Shown in pieces: positions 27,210 through 35,546 of a stretch of DNA of 64,000 nucleotides (the stretch's first letter is position 1; each line of letters begins with the position of its first letter). The notes under the pieces were generated by a model that saw only the letters and a list, made by a program, of their open reading frames with translations, had not been told where the DNA came from and searched no databases. Source of the stretch: Variovorax boronicumulans. GTDB taxonomy: Bacteria > Pseudomonadota > Gammaproteobacteria > Burkholderiales > Burkholderiaceae_C. The stretch is from the NCBI RefSeq assembly GCF_029892485.1, contig NZ_JARXVG010000004.1, positions 1 through 64,000 on the forward strand, written 5' to 3'. The position numbers and the translations under genes are program-made.

Positions 27210-27697
27210 CCGAACCGACCGACACTGACAACCTCCCCCTCCAGGAACCCCGCCTCTGGCGCGACGACCTCTGGACCGCCCGCGTGATCAAGAACGAGGA
27301 AGACGATGGCTGGGCCGTCGAGATGACCCGCCACGGCGACCCCGAGCCCGCGCTCGTCGGCCCCTGGACCATGGGCCGCGACAAGAAGAACCCCAAGCCG
27401 CTGGACGGCCCCGCGTTTTCCACGCTGGTGAAAACGGCCGCCGAAGTGATCCGCCGCCACGAGCAGCAGCTGCACGCCACGCTCAACAAGAGCGTGACCG
27501 TCACCGCCCGCGATGGACGGCGCATTCGCGTCTCGCTGGCCATCGTGCCCGACGAGGACAACCCCTCGGCCACGCTGAGCGCACATGACGACGAAGACGG
27601 CAGCGAGCTCGCGAGCGTGAATGTCTCGCCGGCCTTCAAGCTCACGTCCGGCAGCGCCACCAGCTGGATCGAAGCCGACTACGCACGCCCGCGCTGA
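27206..27697 (+). CDS. Unknown acidic cytoplasmic protein
   Basis: The 163-residue protein is hydrophilic, with no signal peptide or TM segment. It begins with an acidic Thr/Asp tail, has a conserved-looking WTARVIKNEEDDGWAVEM core and ends in a beta-rich region with SATSWIEADY. It resembles small conserved proteins of unknown function in Comamonadaceae. ATGA overlap with the LysR gene suggests co-expression. Confidence 0.7.
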   Translation: MTEPTDTDNLPLQEPRLWRDDLWTARVIKNEEDDGWAVEMTRHGDPEPALVGPWTMGRDKKNPKPLDGPAFSTLVKTAAEVIRRHEQQLHATLNKSVTVTARDGRRIRVSLAIVPDEDNPSATLSAHDDEDGSELASVNVSPAFKLTSGSATSWIEADYARPR

Positions 27698-27806
27698 GCG
27701 CCCGCCCGCCGAAGCCCGCAATCAGCGAAATGACGTATGGGCAGCCCGCAGTGATTTGAGAACAATCGGCTTCGACGACACGAACCCGTTGCAAAGCAAG
27801 ACAGAC

Positions 27807-27850
27807 AGGCCCGGATCGGTTTGAACACCGGCTCGGGCCTTTTGTTTTTT
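27807..27850 (+). terminator. Terminator or attenuator in front of amiE
   Basis: AGGCCCG and CGGGCCT pair around an inner CGGT/ACCG stem with a six-base TTGAAC loop, followed by TTTTGTTTTTT. It ends 35 bp before the amiE start. It may simply terminate the upstream gene, or act as an attenuator as in the Pseudomonas amiE leader, which AmiR antiterminates. No amiR gene is in the window, and the loop lacks the ANTAR-target AxxGxx pattern. Confidence 0.7.
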
Positions 27851-27884
27851 CTCAACCATCCTTCAGGACTTCAGGAGCAGCGTC

Positions 27885-28919
27885 ATGCGTCATGGTGATA
27901 TTTCGAGCAGCAACGATTGCGTCGGCGTCGCGGTCGTCAACTACAAGATGCCCCGCCTTCACACCAAGGCCGAGGTGCTGGACAACGCCCGCAAGATCGG
28001 CGAGATGCTGGTCGGCATGAAGCGCGGCCTGCCGGGCATGGACCTGGTGATCTTTCCCGAGTACTCCACGCACGGGATCATGTACGACGCGAAGGAGATG
28101 TACGACACCGCCGCCACCGTGCCGGGCGAGGAGACCGCGATCTTCGCGGACGCCTGCCGCCGCGCCAACGTGTGGGGCGTGTTCTCGCTGACCGGGGAGC
28201 GCCATGAAGAGCACCCGAACAAGGCGCCCTACAACACGCTGATCCTCATGAACAACCAGGGCGAGATCGTCCAGAAGTACCGCAAGATCATGCCGTGGGT
28301 GCCCATCGAAGGCTGGTACCCCGGCGACCGCACCTACGTGAGCGACGGCCCCAAGGGCATGAAGATCAGCCTGATCGTCTGCGACGACGGCAACTACCCC
28401 GAGATCTGGCGCGACTGCGCGATGCGCGGCGCCGAACTCATCATCCGCTGCCAGGGCTACATGTACCCGGCCAAGGAGCAGCAGATCCTGGTGTCCAAGG
28501 CCATGGCCTTCATGAACAACACCTACGTGGCGGTGGCCAACGCGGCGGGCTTCGACGGCGTGTATTCGTACTTCGGCCACTCGGCGCTCATCGGCTTCGA
28601 CGGCCGCACGCTCGGCGAATGCGGCGAGGAAGAGATGGGCATCAACTACGCCGAGCTCTCGATGGGCCTGATCCGCGATGCGCGCAAGAACGGCCAGTCG
28701 CAGAACCATCTCTTCAAGCTCTTGCACCGCGGCTACACCGGCATCATCAACTCGGGCGACGGCGACAAGGGCGTGGCGACATGCCCCTTCGAGTTCTACA
28801 AGCAGTGGATCAACGACCCCGAAGGCGCGCGCGAGCGGGCAGAGTCGATCACGCGCCGCACGATCGGCACGGCCGAGTGCCCTATCGAGGGCCTTCCGAA
28901 CGACGCGAATCAGAGCTGA
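27885..28919 (+). CDS. amiE: Aliphatic amidase
   Basis: The 344-residue nitrilase-superfamily enzyme hydrolyses short aliphatic amides to acid and ammonia in the cytoplasm. The E59 (FPEYST), K134 (KYRKIMPW) and C166 ([10 protein letters not shown]) triad sits at the exact positions of Pseudomonas AmiE, and the length is standard. AGGAGCAG precedes the ATG. A terminator-like hairpin lies in its leader. The 3' end overlaps the convergent LysR gene by 10 bp. Confidence 0.97.
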   Translation: MRHGDISSSNDCVGVAVVNYKMPRLHTKAEVLDNARKIGEMLVGMKRGLPGMDLVIFPEYSTHGIMYDAKEMYDTAATVPGEETAIFADACRRANVWGVFSLTGERHEEHPNKAPYNTLILMNNQGEIVQKYRKIMPWVPIEGWYPGDRTYVSDGPKGMKISLIVCDDGNYPEIWRDCAMRGAELIIRCQGYMYPAKEQQILVSKAMAFMNNTYVAVANAAGFDGVYSYFGHSALIGFDGRTLGECGEEEMGINYAELSMGLIRDARKNGQSQNHLFKLLHRGYTGIINSGDGDKGVATCPFEFYKQWINDPEGARERAESITRRTIGTAECPIEGLPNDANQS

Positions 28920-29800
28920 CGAAAGGTCGTCAGCACCTTCAGCACGCTCTGCGTCGCGCCATCGATCACGCCGGGCAGGCGGTGCGCAATGCCCAGGCGG
29001 CGCGTGAGTTTCGGCGTGATCGGCAGCACCTGCATGCGCGCGTTGAGCGCCGCATCGGCGGTCTGCTGCGCCGGCAGCAGTGCCGCGCCATAGCCAGCGG
29101 CAACCAGGCTCTGGATCGCGGCGTCGTAGTTGAGCTCGATGCGCGCGCGCGGCGCGAAGCCGGCCTCGGCGAACCATTCCATGGTGAGGCGGTACATGTG
29201 GGTGGTGGCGTCATTGAAGATCAGCGGCTGCGCCGCGAGCCATCCGGGCGTCACCCGCTTCGGGGCCTTCCAGCGCTGCGGCACGAAAGCCATCATCGAC
29301 TGGTCGCGCCACGGCGTGACGACCAGATCGCGCAGCGGCGGCTGCGGCATCGCGACCAGCCCGATGTCGAGCGTGCCGGCGGCCAGCCGCGCCATTGCCT
29401 CGGACGACCCGAGGATGCTCACCTCCACATCGATGCCCGCATGCACCGAGCCCAGCGCTTCGAGCACCTGCGGCAACAGGTCGACCACCACGCCGGTGGA
29501 GGTGCCCAGCCGCACGCGGCCGGTGCGGCCTTCGGTCTGGCGCTTGACGGCGTCGATGGCCTCGTCGGTGTCGCGCAGCAGCCTGCGTCCGCGCTCCGCC
29601 AGCGCCGCGCCGGCGGCCGTGGGCGTGACGTTGCGGCTGCCGCGCACCACCAGCTGCGCGCCGAGGCGCGATTCGAGTTCGCTGATGTGCAGGCTCACCG
29701 TGGGCTGCGCCAGGTGCAGGGCCTTGGCGGCTGCTGAGAAGGTGCCGAGGTCGGCAATGGCGATGAGCGTTCGCAGTTGGTCGAGGTTGAGCTGTCGCAT
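28910..29800 (-). CDS. LysR family transcriptional regulator
   Basis: The 296-residue LTTR has [31 protein letters not shown] and a typical effector domain. It diverges from the DUF1127 gene at 29863 across 62 bp, so that gene is the most likely partner target along with itself. Its 3' end overlaps amiE in convergent orientation, so the two may interfere in transcription. Confidence 0.9.
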   Translation of the reverse strand: MRQLNLDQLRTLIAIADLGTFSAAAKALHLAQPTVSLHISELESRLGAQLVVRGSRNVTPTAAGAALAERGRRLLRDTDEAIDAVKRQTEGRTGRVRLGTSTGVVVDLLPQVLEALGSVHAGIDVEVSILGSSEAMARLAAGTLDIGLVAMPQPPLRDLVVTPWRDQSMMAFVPQRWKAPKRVTPGWLAAQPLIFNDATTHMYRLTMEWFAEAGFAPRARIELNYDAAIQSLVAAGYGAALLPAQQTADAALNARMQVLPITPKLTRRLGIAHRLPGVIDGATQSVLKVLTTFRQL

Positions 29801-29862
29801 CAGGAATGCTGATTGTGTGGTTCAGGAATCTCAACTTCCACAATAGCACGCAGCGCCGGAAG

Positions 29863-30084
29863 ATGAGTGCTCCCAACAAGGAGCCCACCGTGACAGCGCC
29901 CAAGCCCTCGACCTTTCATCAACGCCTGATGCATGCCCTGCACGATTGGCGCCGCCGCGCCGCCCACCGCCGCCGCGGCCGTGCCGACTCGCAGCACCTG
30001 GCTGGCATGAGCGATCACGACCTGCGCGACCTGGGCATCGGGCGCAGCGAAGTGCGCGAACTGATCGACCGCAACAGGCACTGA
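29863..30084 (+). CDS. DUF1127 family small protein
   Basis: The 73-residue basic protein ends in a DUF1127 domain (RRRGRADSQHLAGMSDHDLR, then DLGIGRSEV). Such proteins are small, Arg-rich and often RNA-related or phosphate/carbon-stress induced; in Agrobacterium they affect small-RNA turnover. Here it diverges from a LysR gene. The start at 29863 follows CGGAAG; an upstream ATG at 29806 would lie within the promoter. Confidence 0.85.
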   Translation: MSAPNKEPTVTAPKPSTFHQRLMHALHDWRRRAAHRRRGRADSQHLAGMSDHDLRDLGIGRSEVRELIDRNRH

Positions 30085-30111
30085 CGGAAAGCGGCATCGG
30101 CCTTCAGCCTT

Positions 30112-30142
30112 CGCCCCGGAATTTGAGGTTCAATCCGGGGCG
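30112..30142 (+). promoter_or_regulatory. Leader hairpin touching the start codon of the 559-residue gene
   Basis: CGCCCCGGA and TCCGGGGCG form a perfect 9-bp stem around a 13-base loop that contains GAGG, a possible ribosome site. The right arm ends on the G of the GTG start. No T run follows. It may affect translation initiation, or the true start may lie further downstream. Confidence 0.35.
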
Positions 30143-31821
30143 TGCCCCAACTCAAGACGCCCGCCCCGCTCTCCATCGAACTCACCTCGCCGCAGTCGGT
30201 CAACGGCAAGCGCGCGGCCTTCCAGTCGCTCTGGCTGCTGGTGCGCATGCAGCATGCGCATGATGCCGAAGGCGGTCTGGTGCGGCTGGCCGACCTGCGC
30301 GGCGAAGTCTCCGATGCCAGCACGCTGCGCATGGTCGTGAGCCGCGCGTTCCGCGACTTCAAGGCCTGGAACATCGAAGTCGGCTGGGGCGAGGACATGC
30401 AGCGCGAGCCCCGCTTCCTGAATGCCGAGCGGCGCAGCCAGGGGCCGTTCTGGCTGCCGGCCGCCGAGGCGAAGCGCGTGCGCATGCTGGTGGGCGGGCG
30501 CGCGGCCACTGCCGCGGAGGTAGCGTCCTTTCTCGGCCTGCGCTCGCGAAAGCGGCGCGCGGCAGAACCCGGCTCGCCGCCGCCCGACGCGGTGCACCTG
30601 CAGGACGCGGCATTCTGGAAGCAGCTGGTCGCATCGCAACAAGCGGCGCGCCAAGGGCGGCTCATGGCGCCGGTGGCGGGTGGCAACGCGACCGGGTTGC
30701 CGGCCAGCGCGCTGGAGTCGATCCGCCTGGCCGGCACGCTGGCCGCCACCGACTTCCAGCGCGCACTGGTCACGCTCAACGAGGCGATGCTGTGGCGCCG
30801 GCTCGGCGACAACGAACAGGCGCGCCGGCGGCTGCAGGCGCTCAAGAAGCAGCGCCTGGCCCATCACGTGGCGGGCAACGACTACCTGGGCGCAATGGAA
30901 TGCATCGTCTCGGCCTGGTGCGCCTACACCGCGCGCGACTTGCCGCTCGCGCAGTCGCTCTTGAGCGGCATGGCCGAGGACGCGGCGCGCGGGCTCGTGC
31001 TGCGGCATCACCCCGACGTGCGCTTCGAGTGGTGCAATCTCTGGGCGCTGGTGTGCCGCTCGCGCGCGCTCGGTCTCTCGGCGGACGACAAGCCCGCCGC
31101 CGCCGCGCTCGCCGAAGAGTCGCTGCAGCGCTTCGGCGAGGCGCTGGCCGCGGCCTTCGAATCGCATTCGTTCGACGCGGCGCAGCACGTGGCCGCCAAC
31201 ATGGGCATGGCCGCATGGCTGTTCGATCGCGTCGGGCTCTCCGACCTTCCGGCGCTCGCGCATGACGGCCACGCCGATACCACGCGCCGCGCGGTGCAGT
31301 GGATCGCCTTCAGCGAATGGCTCTGCGGTCACACCGACGGGCAAGGTCGCTCGGCCTGGAACGCGATCTACCTGATGCGCATCGCACGCGGCCACTGCCG
31401 GCCCGAGCGGCAACCCACGCTCGCACAGTTCCGCGCGCAGAAGCCGCTGGATCCGGCCGCGATCTCCAGGCTCGCCGGTCCGCTGGCCGATGCCTTCGAT
31501 GCCATGCACTGGCCTGCGCGCTGGGTCGACGTGGCGCAGGCGCGGCTGGCCGATCACCAGGCCGGGCGGCGCCGCTACCCGGGCCTTCAGCACTGCAGCC
31601 TGCTGTTCGAGCACGCCTGGTATGCGGCGCATGCAGGCGATCTGCAAGCCGCCGAACAGTCGCTGGGGTTTCTGCGCGAGGCGCTGCCGCAACTGGTGCC
31701 GAGCGACCGCGCCTACTTCACCGAGTCGTGGAACGACACGCTGCCCGCAGAACTGGTGCTGGAAGCCAAGCCGCCGCGGCGGCCGGCGGTGCGCAGGAAG
31801 ACCGCGCCGCGCGCGCGCTAG
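30142..31821 (+). CDS. Unknown 559-residue protein
   Basis: I do not recognise this protein. It has no signal peptide or TM segment. Residues about 1-90 look like a winged-helix unit (LRMVVSRAFRDFKAWNIEVGW). A linker follows with RKRRAAEPGSPPP, and the rest is a long Ala-rich all-helical region reminiscent of TPR/solenoid repeats (for example LLSGMAEDAARGLVLRHHP), ending in a basic tail. A DNA-binding, signalling-type regulator is possible. The start is a GTG and is uncertain. It is convergent and overlaps the next gene by four bases. Confidence 0.65.
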   Translation: MPQLKTPAPLSIELTSPQSVNGKRAAFQSLWLLVRMQHAHDAEGGLVRLADLRGEVSDASTLRMVVSRAFRDFKAWNIEVGWGEDMQREPRFLNAERRSQGPFWLPAAEAKRVRMLVGGRAATAAEVASFLGLRSRKRRAAEPGSPPPDAVHLQDAAFWKQLVASQQAARQGRLMAPVAGGNATGLPASALESIRLAGTLAATDFQRALVTLNEAMLWRRLGDNEQARRRLQALKKQRLAHHVAGNDYLGAMECIVSAWCAYTARDLPLAQSLLSGMAEDAARGLVLRHHPDVRFEWCNLWALVCRSRALGLSADDKPAAAALAEESLQRFGEALAAAFESHSFDAAQHVAANMGMAAWLFDRVGLSDLPALAHDGHADTTRRAVQWIAFSEWLCGHTDGQGRSAWNAIYLMRIARGHCRPERQPTLAQFRAQKPLDPAAISRLAGPLADAFDAMHWPARWVDVAQARLADHQAGRRRYPGLQHCSLLFEHAWYAAHAGDLQAAEQSLGFLREALPQLVPSDRAYFTESWNDTLPAELVLEAKPPRRPAVRRKTAPRAR

Positions 31822-32405
31822 GGCACGAAGGTCGATGTAAGCGCCTGCCGCACCCGCTCACGCAACACCGGCAGCACATCGCGCTCGAACCAAGGGTGCT
31901 GCTTGAACCAGCCCGTGTTGCGCGGCGAAGGGTGCGGCAGCGGCATGAAGCGCGGCGCGTACTCCGCGAAGGCCTCGACGGTTTCCGTCACACCGGCCTT
32001 GCGCGTCGCGCCAAGAAATTGGCGCTGCGCGTACTGGCCGATCAGCAGCGTGAGTTCGACCTGCTTCATCTGCGCGAGCAGGCTGGCGTGCCAGAGTTCG
32101 GCGCACTCCCTGCGCGGCGGCAGGTCGCCACTGATGCCGCGGCCAGGGTAGCAGAAACCCATCGGCATGAGCGCGACGCGCGTGGCGTCGTAGAACACTT
32201 CGCGGTCGATGCCGAGCCAGCGGCGCAGCTGCTCGCCGCTCTTGTCGTTCCATGGCACGCCGGTGGTGTGCACCGTCATGCTCGGCGCCTGCCCGATGAG
32301 CAGCAGCCGCGCCGGGGCGCTGGCCTGCACGATGGGCCTCGGCCCCAACGGCAGGTGCGCGGTGCAGGCGCGGCAATTGCGGATTTCCGCGAGCAACGCG
32401 TCCAT
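31818..32405 (-). CDS. Uracil-DNA glycosylase superfamily protein
   Basis: The 195-residue protein fits a small UDG-superfamily member. It has the N-terminal RNCRAC cysteine pair, LLIGQAPSMTV in place of the canonical GExPG motif A, and a C-terminal PHPSPRN motif B. The family removes uracil or related bases from DNA, or acts on other substrates. Only two of the usual four iron-sulfur cysteines are evident, so it may lack the cluster of family 4 enzymes. The start at 32405 fits the family N-terminus. Confidence 0.75.
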   Translation of the reverse strand: MDALLAEIRNCRACTAHLPLGPRPIVQASAPARLLLIGQAPSMTVHTTGVPWNDKSGEQLRRWLGIDREVFYDATRVALMPMGFCYPGRGISGDLPPRRECAELWHASLLAQMKQVELTLLIGQYAQRQFLGATRKAGVTETVEAFAEYAPRFMPLPHPSPRNTGWFKQHPWFERDVLPVLRERVRQALTSTFVP

Positions 32406-32421
32406 GGATCGCCCTCGCGCG

Positions 32422-33252
32422 CTACTCGGCGAAGGGGCGGAAGAATGCGTTGAGCTCACTGCCCGCCGCGGCGTTGGCGAACCCGTCGAAACGCCCTTGC
32501 TCTGCCAATGTGCGCGCCGCATGAATGAAGCCGCCCCATGCCGCGCGTGCGAGACCGCCGCCCACGCTGACGCGTCGCACACCGAGATCGGTTATGTCCT
32601 TCATCGTGAGTTCGCTCACCCCGCCAACCAGCAGATTGACAGGCTTCGGCGCCACGGCCGCGACCACGGCGGCAATCTGCTCGCGCGTCTTGATGCCGGG
32701 GGCATAGAGACAGTCGGCCCCGGCCGCTGCATAGGCCTTGAGCCGCGCGATGGTGTCGTCCAGGTCCGGCCGGCCCGCGAAGAAGTTTTCGGCGCGGCCC
32801 ACGAGCAAGGTGTCGCCGCCCGCCGCATCGATGGCCTTGCGCGCGGCGCTCAGGCGTTCCACCGCGACGTCGATGGGAAAGAGCGGATCGGCTGCGTCGC
32901 CCGTCGAGTCTTCGATCGACAGGCCCGCCACGCCGGTCTCGATGGCGAGCCGCACGCTGTGCGCCACGCCCTGCGCGTCGGCGGCGAAGCCGTTCTCGAA
33001 GTCCGCGTTCACCGGCAGGTCGGTGGCAGCCACGATGTCGCGCAGGTGCGCCAGCACGGTGTCGCGCGATTGCGCGCCGTCGGCCAGACCCTGCGACCAA
33101 GCATGGCCCGAGCTCGTGGTGGCCAGCGCCTTGAAGCCCAGGCCCTGCAGGTAGCGCGCGCTGCCCGTGTCCCAGGGGTTGGGGATGACGAAGCAGCCCT
33201 GTTCGTGGAGCGCGCGAAAGTCGGCGCGTTTCTGGGCGACGGTGCGGGTCAT
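32422..33252 (-). CDS. Isocitrate lyase/PEP mutase family enzyme
   Basis: The 276-residue barrel belongs to the PEP mutase/isocitrate lyase superfamily (NPWDTGSARYLQGLGFKALAT, then NADFENGFA). In this superfamily the catalytic loop usually has KxxxC; here the corresponding region reads SIEDSTGDA, so it is more like the oxaloacetate decarboxylase or 2,3-dimethylmalate lyase branch. The exact reaction is unknown. It lies 16 bp upstream of the UDG-like gene on the same strand. Confidence 0.85.
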   Translation of the reverse strand: MTRTVAQKRADFRALHEQGCFVIPNPWDTGSARYLQGLGFKALATTSSGHAWSQGLADGAQSRDTVLAHLRDIVAATDLPVNADFENGFAADAQGVAHSVRLAIETGVAGLSIEDSTGDAADPLFPIDVAVERLSAARKAIDAAGGDTLLVGRAENFFAGRPDLDDTIARLKAYAAAGADCLYAPGIKTREQIAAVVAAVAPKPVNLLVGGVSELTMKDITDLGVRRVSVGGGLARAAWGGFIHAARTLAEQGRFDGFANAAAGSELNAFFRPFAE

Positions 33253-33348
33253 GGGAGCCTCATCTTTCTTGCCTTGTGCAGAGATGGGTTTTAACGCAAC
33301 GGCGCGGATGTTGCGCGCCTGCGCCCTTCGGTGTTCTGATCGGCACCC

Positions 33349-33807
33349 ATGCCCTACGCCATCCTGCTTTTCATTCATCTCGTCGCCGCCGCCTTCTGGG
33401 TCGGTGGCATGGCGACCATGCATTTCGCGGTGCGCCCCGCCGCTGTCGCCACGCTGGAGCCACCGCTGCGCCTGCGCATCATGGCCGCGGCGCTGCGGCG
33501 CTTCTTCGTGGGGGTGGATGCGTCCGTGACGCTGCTGTTCGTGAGCGGAGTGTCGATGATCCTGCTGACGGGCGGCTTTCGCGGCGTGCACTGGCGCATC
33601 GAGGCGATGATGAGCATCGCCATCGTGATGGCCGGCATCTATGTGTACATCCGCGCCTCGGTGTTCAAGGCGCTGCGCCGCGCGGTCGAAGAAAGCGCGT
33701 GGCCGGTGGCGGCCGCGCGCCTGAACACGGTGCGCAAGCTGGTGAGCCTGAACCTCGCGCTGGGCGTGGTGGTGTTCGCCGTCGCGACCGTCGGGCGCGC
33801 GGGCTGA
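33349..33807 (+). CDS. CopD-like membrane protein
   Basis: The 152-residue protein has four hydrophobic segments (about 3-25, 50-75, 83-103, 130-148) and the N-terminal FIHLVAAAFWVGGMATMHF pattern of the CopD family, in which His and Met may bind copper. The metal link is inference from the family. It diverges from the PEP-mutase-like gene and is convergent with the lipoprotein gene. Confidence 0.7.
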   Translation: MPYAILLFIHLVAAAFWVGGMATMHFAVRPAAVATLEPPLRLRIMAAALRRFFVGVDASVTLLFVSGVSMILLTGGFRGVHWRIEAMMSIAIVMAGIYVYIRASVFKALRRAVEESAWPVAAARLNTVRKLVSLNLALGVVVFAVATVGRAG

Positions 33808-33813
33808 GGCCCT

Positions 33814-34410
33814 TTAACGCTTGCCGGAGGCGCCGCCCGATTCGCCGAGCACGGCGCCATCGACCGGCTTCTGCAGCCACTTGGCGATGTCTTCGCCGAG
33901 CGCATAGGTCACCACGCCGACCATGCTGCAGGTGCTGCGCGGCATGCCGAAGTAGATGAACATCTGGCGCTCGGCGGTGAAGCGCGCGGGCGCTTCGCCC
34001 TTGCGTTCCAGCGTGCCGCGCAGCTGCACGATCTTCGGACCGCCGTAGAGGCCGCCCGCATTGGCCAGCAGGTCGGTGATCTCGACCTTGAGGACCGGCG
34101 CGCCCTCGGCGTTGGCGCTCGGCGGCGGCGCGAGAAGGTATTCGTAGGGTTCGAGCAACTGGTCCTGCACGGCCTGCTTCAGCGAAGCGGGAACGTCGCA
34201 CGCGTCGTCTTCCTTTTTCAGCTGGATGCCCTTGGCAGTGGTGCCATAGGTGACGGCGGGCATGACCACGCTGTTGCGCACGGTGGCTTCAGGCGGCGGG
34301 GGTTCGGGGGGCGCGGGCTGGCGCGTGCCGCAGGCGGCGAGCAGTGCGGCAGTGCCCACTGCAAAGAAAAGCCGCGCGGTCATGCGCGCGGCGAACGGGT
34401 GCTTGGTCAT
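33814..34410 (-). CDS. Unknown lipoprotein
   Basis: The 198-residue protein has a type II signal with lipobox LAAC (C27) after 26 residues, a Pro-rich linker (QPAPPEPPPPEA) and a mature domain with two conserved cysteines (DACDV and RSTCSMV). It resembles DUF-type outer-membrane lipoproteins of Burkholderiales, with no known role. An alternative start nine residues in would still leave the signal intact. Confidence 0.7.
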   Translation of the reverse strand: MTKHPFAARMTARLFFAVGTAALLAACGTRQPAPPEPPPPEATVRNSVVMPAVTYGTTAKGIQLKKEDDACDVPASLKQAVQDQLLEPYEYLLAPPPSANAEGAPVLKVEITDLLANAGGLYGGPKIVQLRGTLERKGEAPARFTAERQMFIYFGMPRSTCSMVGVVTYALGEDIAKWLQKPVDGAVLGESGGASGKR

Positions 34411-34487
34411 CGGTGATCTCCCTCAAGAATCGGACGCGACTCTGTGGTCGCGCGCCCGATTCTGCACGGAGATGCATCGGCCGCAAC

Positions 34488-34877
34488 CTACAGCCCGAGG
34501 GAGCCGATGCCGTGCGCAACGGCCACGGCCTGGGCGCGCACCGTGGCGCGGTCGAGCGTGCTGGACAGGCGCGGCGCGGTGCCGGCCGAGGCAGCTTCGG
34601 CGTACAGGTCGCCAGCGCGGGCTGCGGCAACGGCTTGCGTGCGCACGGTGGCGCGATCGGTCGCGCTGGCGATGGCAACGGGCACGCCGGCCGATGCGCC
34701 TTCGGCGTACGGGTCGGGGCTGTGCGATGCGACGACCGCATCGGCGCGCACGGCGGCGCGGCTGGTGGTCGACTGGAACTGCAGCACGCCCTGGTATTCC
34801 TCGGCGCTCGCGCCAACGGCGAAAGCGGAGAGAACGGTGGCAGCGGCGGCGGCAAGGAGGAGCTTGGAGGTCTTCAT
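34488..34877 (-). CDS. Exported protein with three 35-residue repeats
   Basis: The 129-residue protein has a signal peptide (residues 1-25, ending GASA) and three near-copies of one unit: R40AAVRADAV, R75ATVRTQAV and R110ATVRAQAV, spaced exactly 35 residues apart. The first two units continue to YAE-ASAG, and the third is truncated. This resembles the DUF4148-like exported proteins of Burkholderiales and Xanthomonadales. The function is unknown; periplasmic location is inferred from the signal. Confidence 0.75.
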   Translation of the reverse strand: MKTSKLLLAAAAATVLSAFAVGASAEEYQGVLQFQSTTSRAAVRADAVVASHSPDPYAEGASAGVPVAIASATDRATVRTQAVAAARAGDLYAEAASAGTAPRLSSTLDRATVRAQAVAVAHGIGSLGL

Positions 34878-35070
34878 GGCAATGTCTTTCAAAAGGATGG
34901 AGTGAACATTCATCGCTACGTCGGGGTGCCGTGTGGCGATGAATGAATTACATCGGCGGGCTGTATCTGCGATGTGTCGGGATCGGGGCCGTTTTGCATG
35001 CGCGTGTGTGCGCTTCGCCGGCTGGACACAGTGGCGTACAAATCGGCCCCTCAGGCCGCGCTGCGCTTCG

Positions 35071-35108
35071 GAAAAAAGAATGGGCGAAGGGCCGGCGATC
35101 AGCCGGCC
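35071..35108 (-). terminator. Probable terminator of the glutarate operon
   Basis: On the minus strand GGCCGGC, TGATC, GCCGGCC overlaps the end of the VOC gene. It is followed about 12 bases later by TTCTTTTTTCC. The stem begins inside the stop-codon region and the T run is not immediate, so efficiency is uncertain. Confidence 0.4.
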
Positions 35109-35530
35109 GCGCCCTTGAGCTCGACGCTGTTGCCGTCGGGGTCGCTGATGTAGATCGAAGGCCCATTGCCCTCTGCACCGAAGTTGTTCTGCACCTCGCC
35201 ATGCACCGGCACGCCGTGCCGGGCCATCAAGCTGCGAATCGCCGCTTCATCGAAAGGCTCGATGCGCAGGCACAGGTGATCGACGTTGCGGCCTTCCTTG
35301 CCGGCCAGCGCACCGCCTTGTTTGCCCAAGGGGCCATCGGGCGTGATCAGGTCGATGAGGCTTGTGCCGGCGCGCAGGTGCACGAGTCCCAGGTCGTCGC
35401 GGCGCTTCTCGACCGCACAGCCAAGCACGTCGCAGTAAAAGGCGATCGCGCGTTCGATGTCCTTCACGCGCAGCACGACGTGGTCGATGCGCAGCACCGC
35501 GAACGGAGGGCTGCGCATCGGGTCCGTCAT
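35099..35530 (-). CDS. VOC/glyoxalase family protein
   Basis: The 143-residue protein is a single-unit vicinal-oxygen-chelate fold with metal-ligand motifs RIDHVVLRV, NVDHLCLRI and a late VELKG glutamate. It is the distal gene of a minus-strand operon, 16 bp from a CoA-transferase and after gcdH. It could act as a glyoxalase or isomerase on a related CoA or keto-acid intermediate; the exact role is unknown. Confidence 0.85.
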   Translation of the reverse strand: MTDPMRSPPFAVLRIDHVVLRVKDIERAIAFYCDVLGCAVEKRRDDLGLVHLRAGTSLIDLITPDGPLGKQGGALAGKEGRNVDHLCLRIEPFDEAAIRSLMARHGVPVHGEVQNNFGAEGNGPSIYISDPDGNSVELKGAAG

Positions 35531-35546
35531 GGCCGACTGTCTTTCT

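Noticed and set aside
27959..29177. Minus-strand frames within amiE
   Set aside because: Shadow of amiE, whose triad is in the plus frame.
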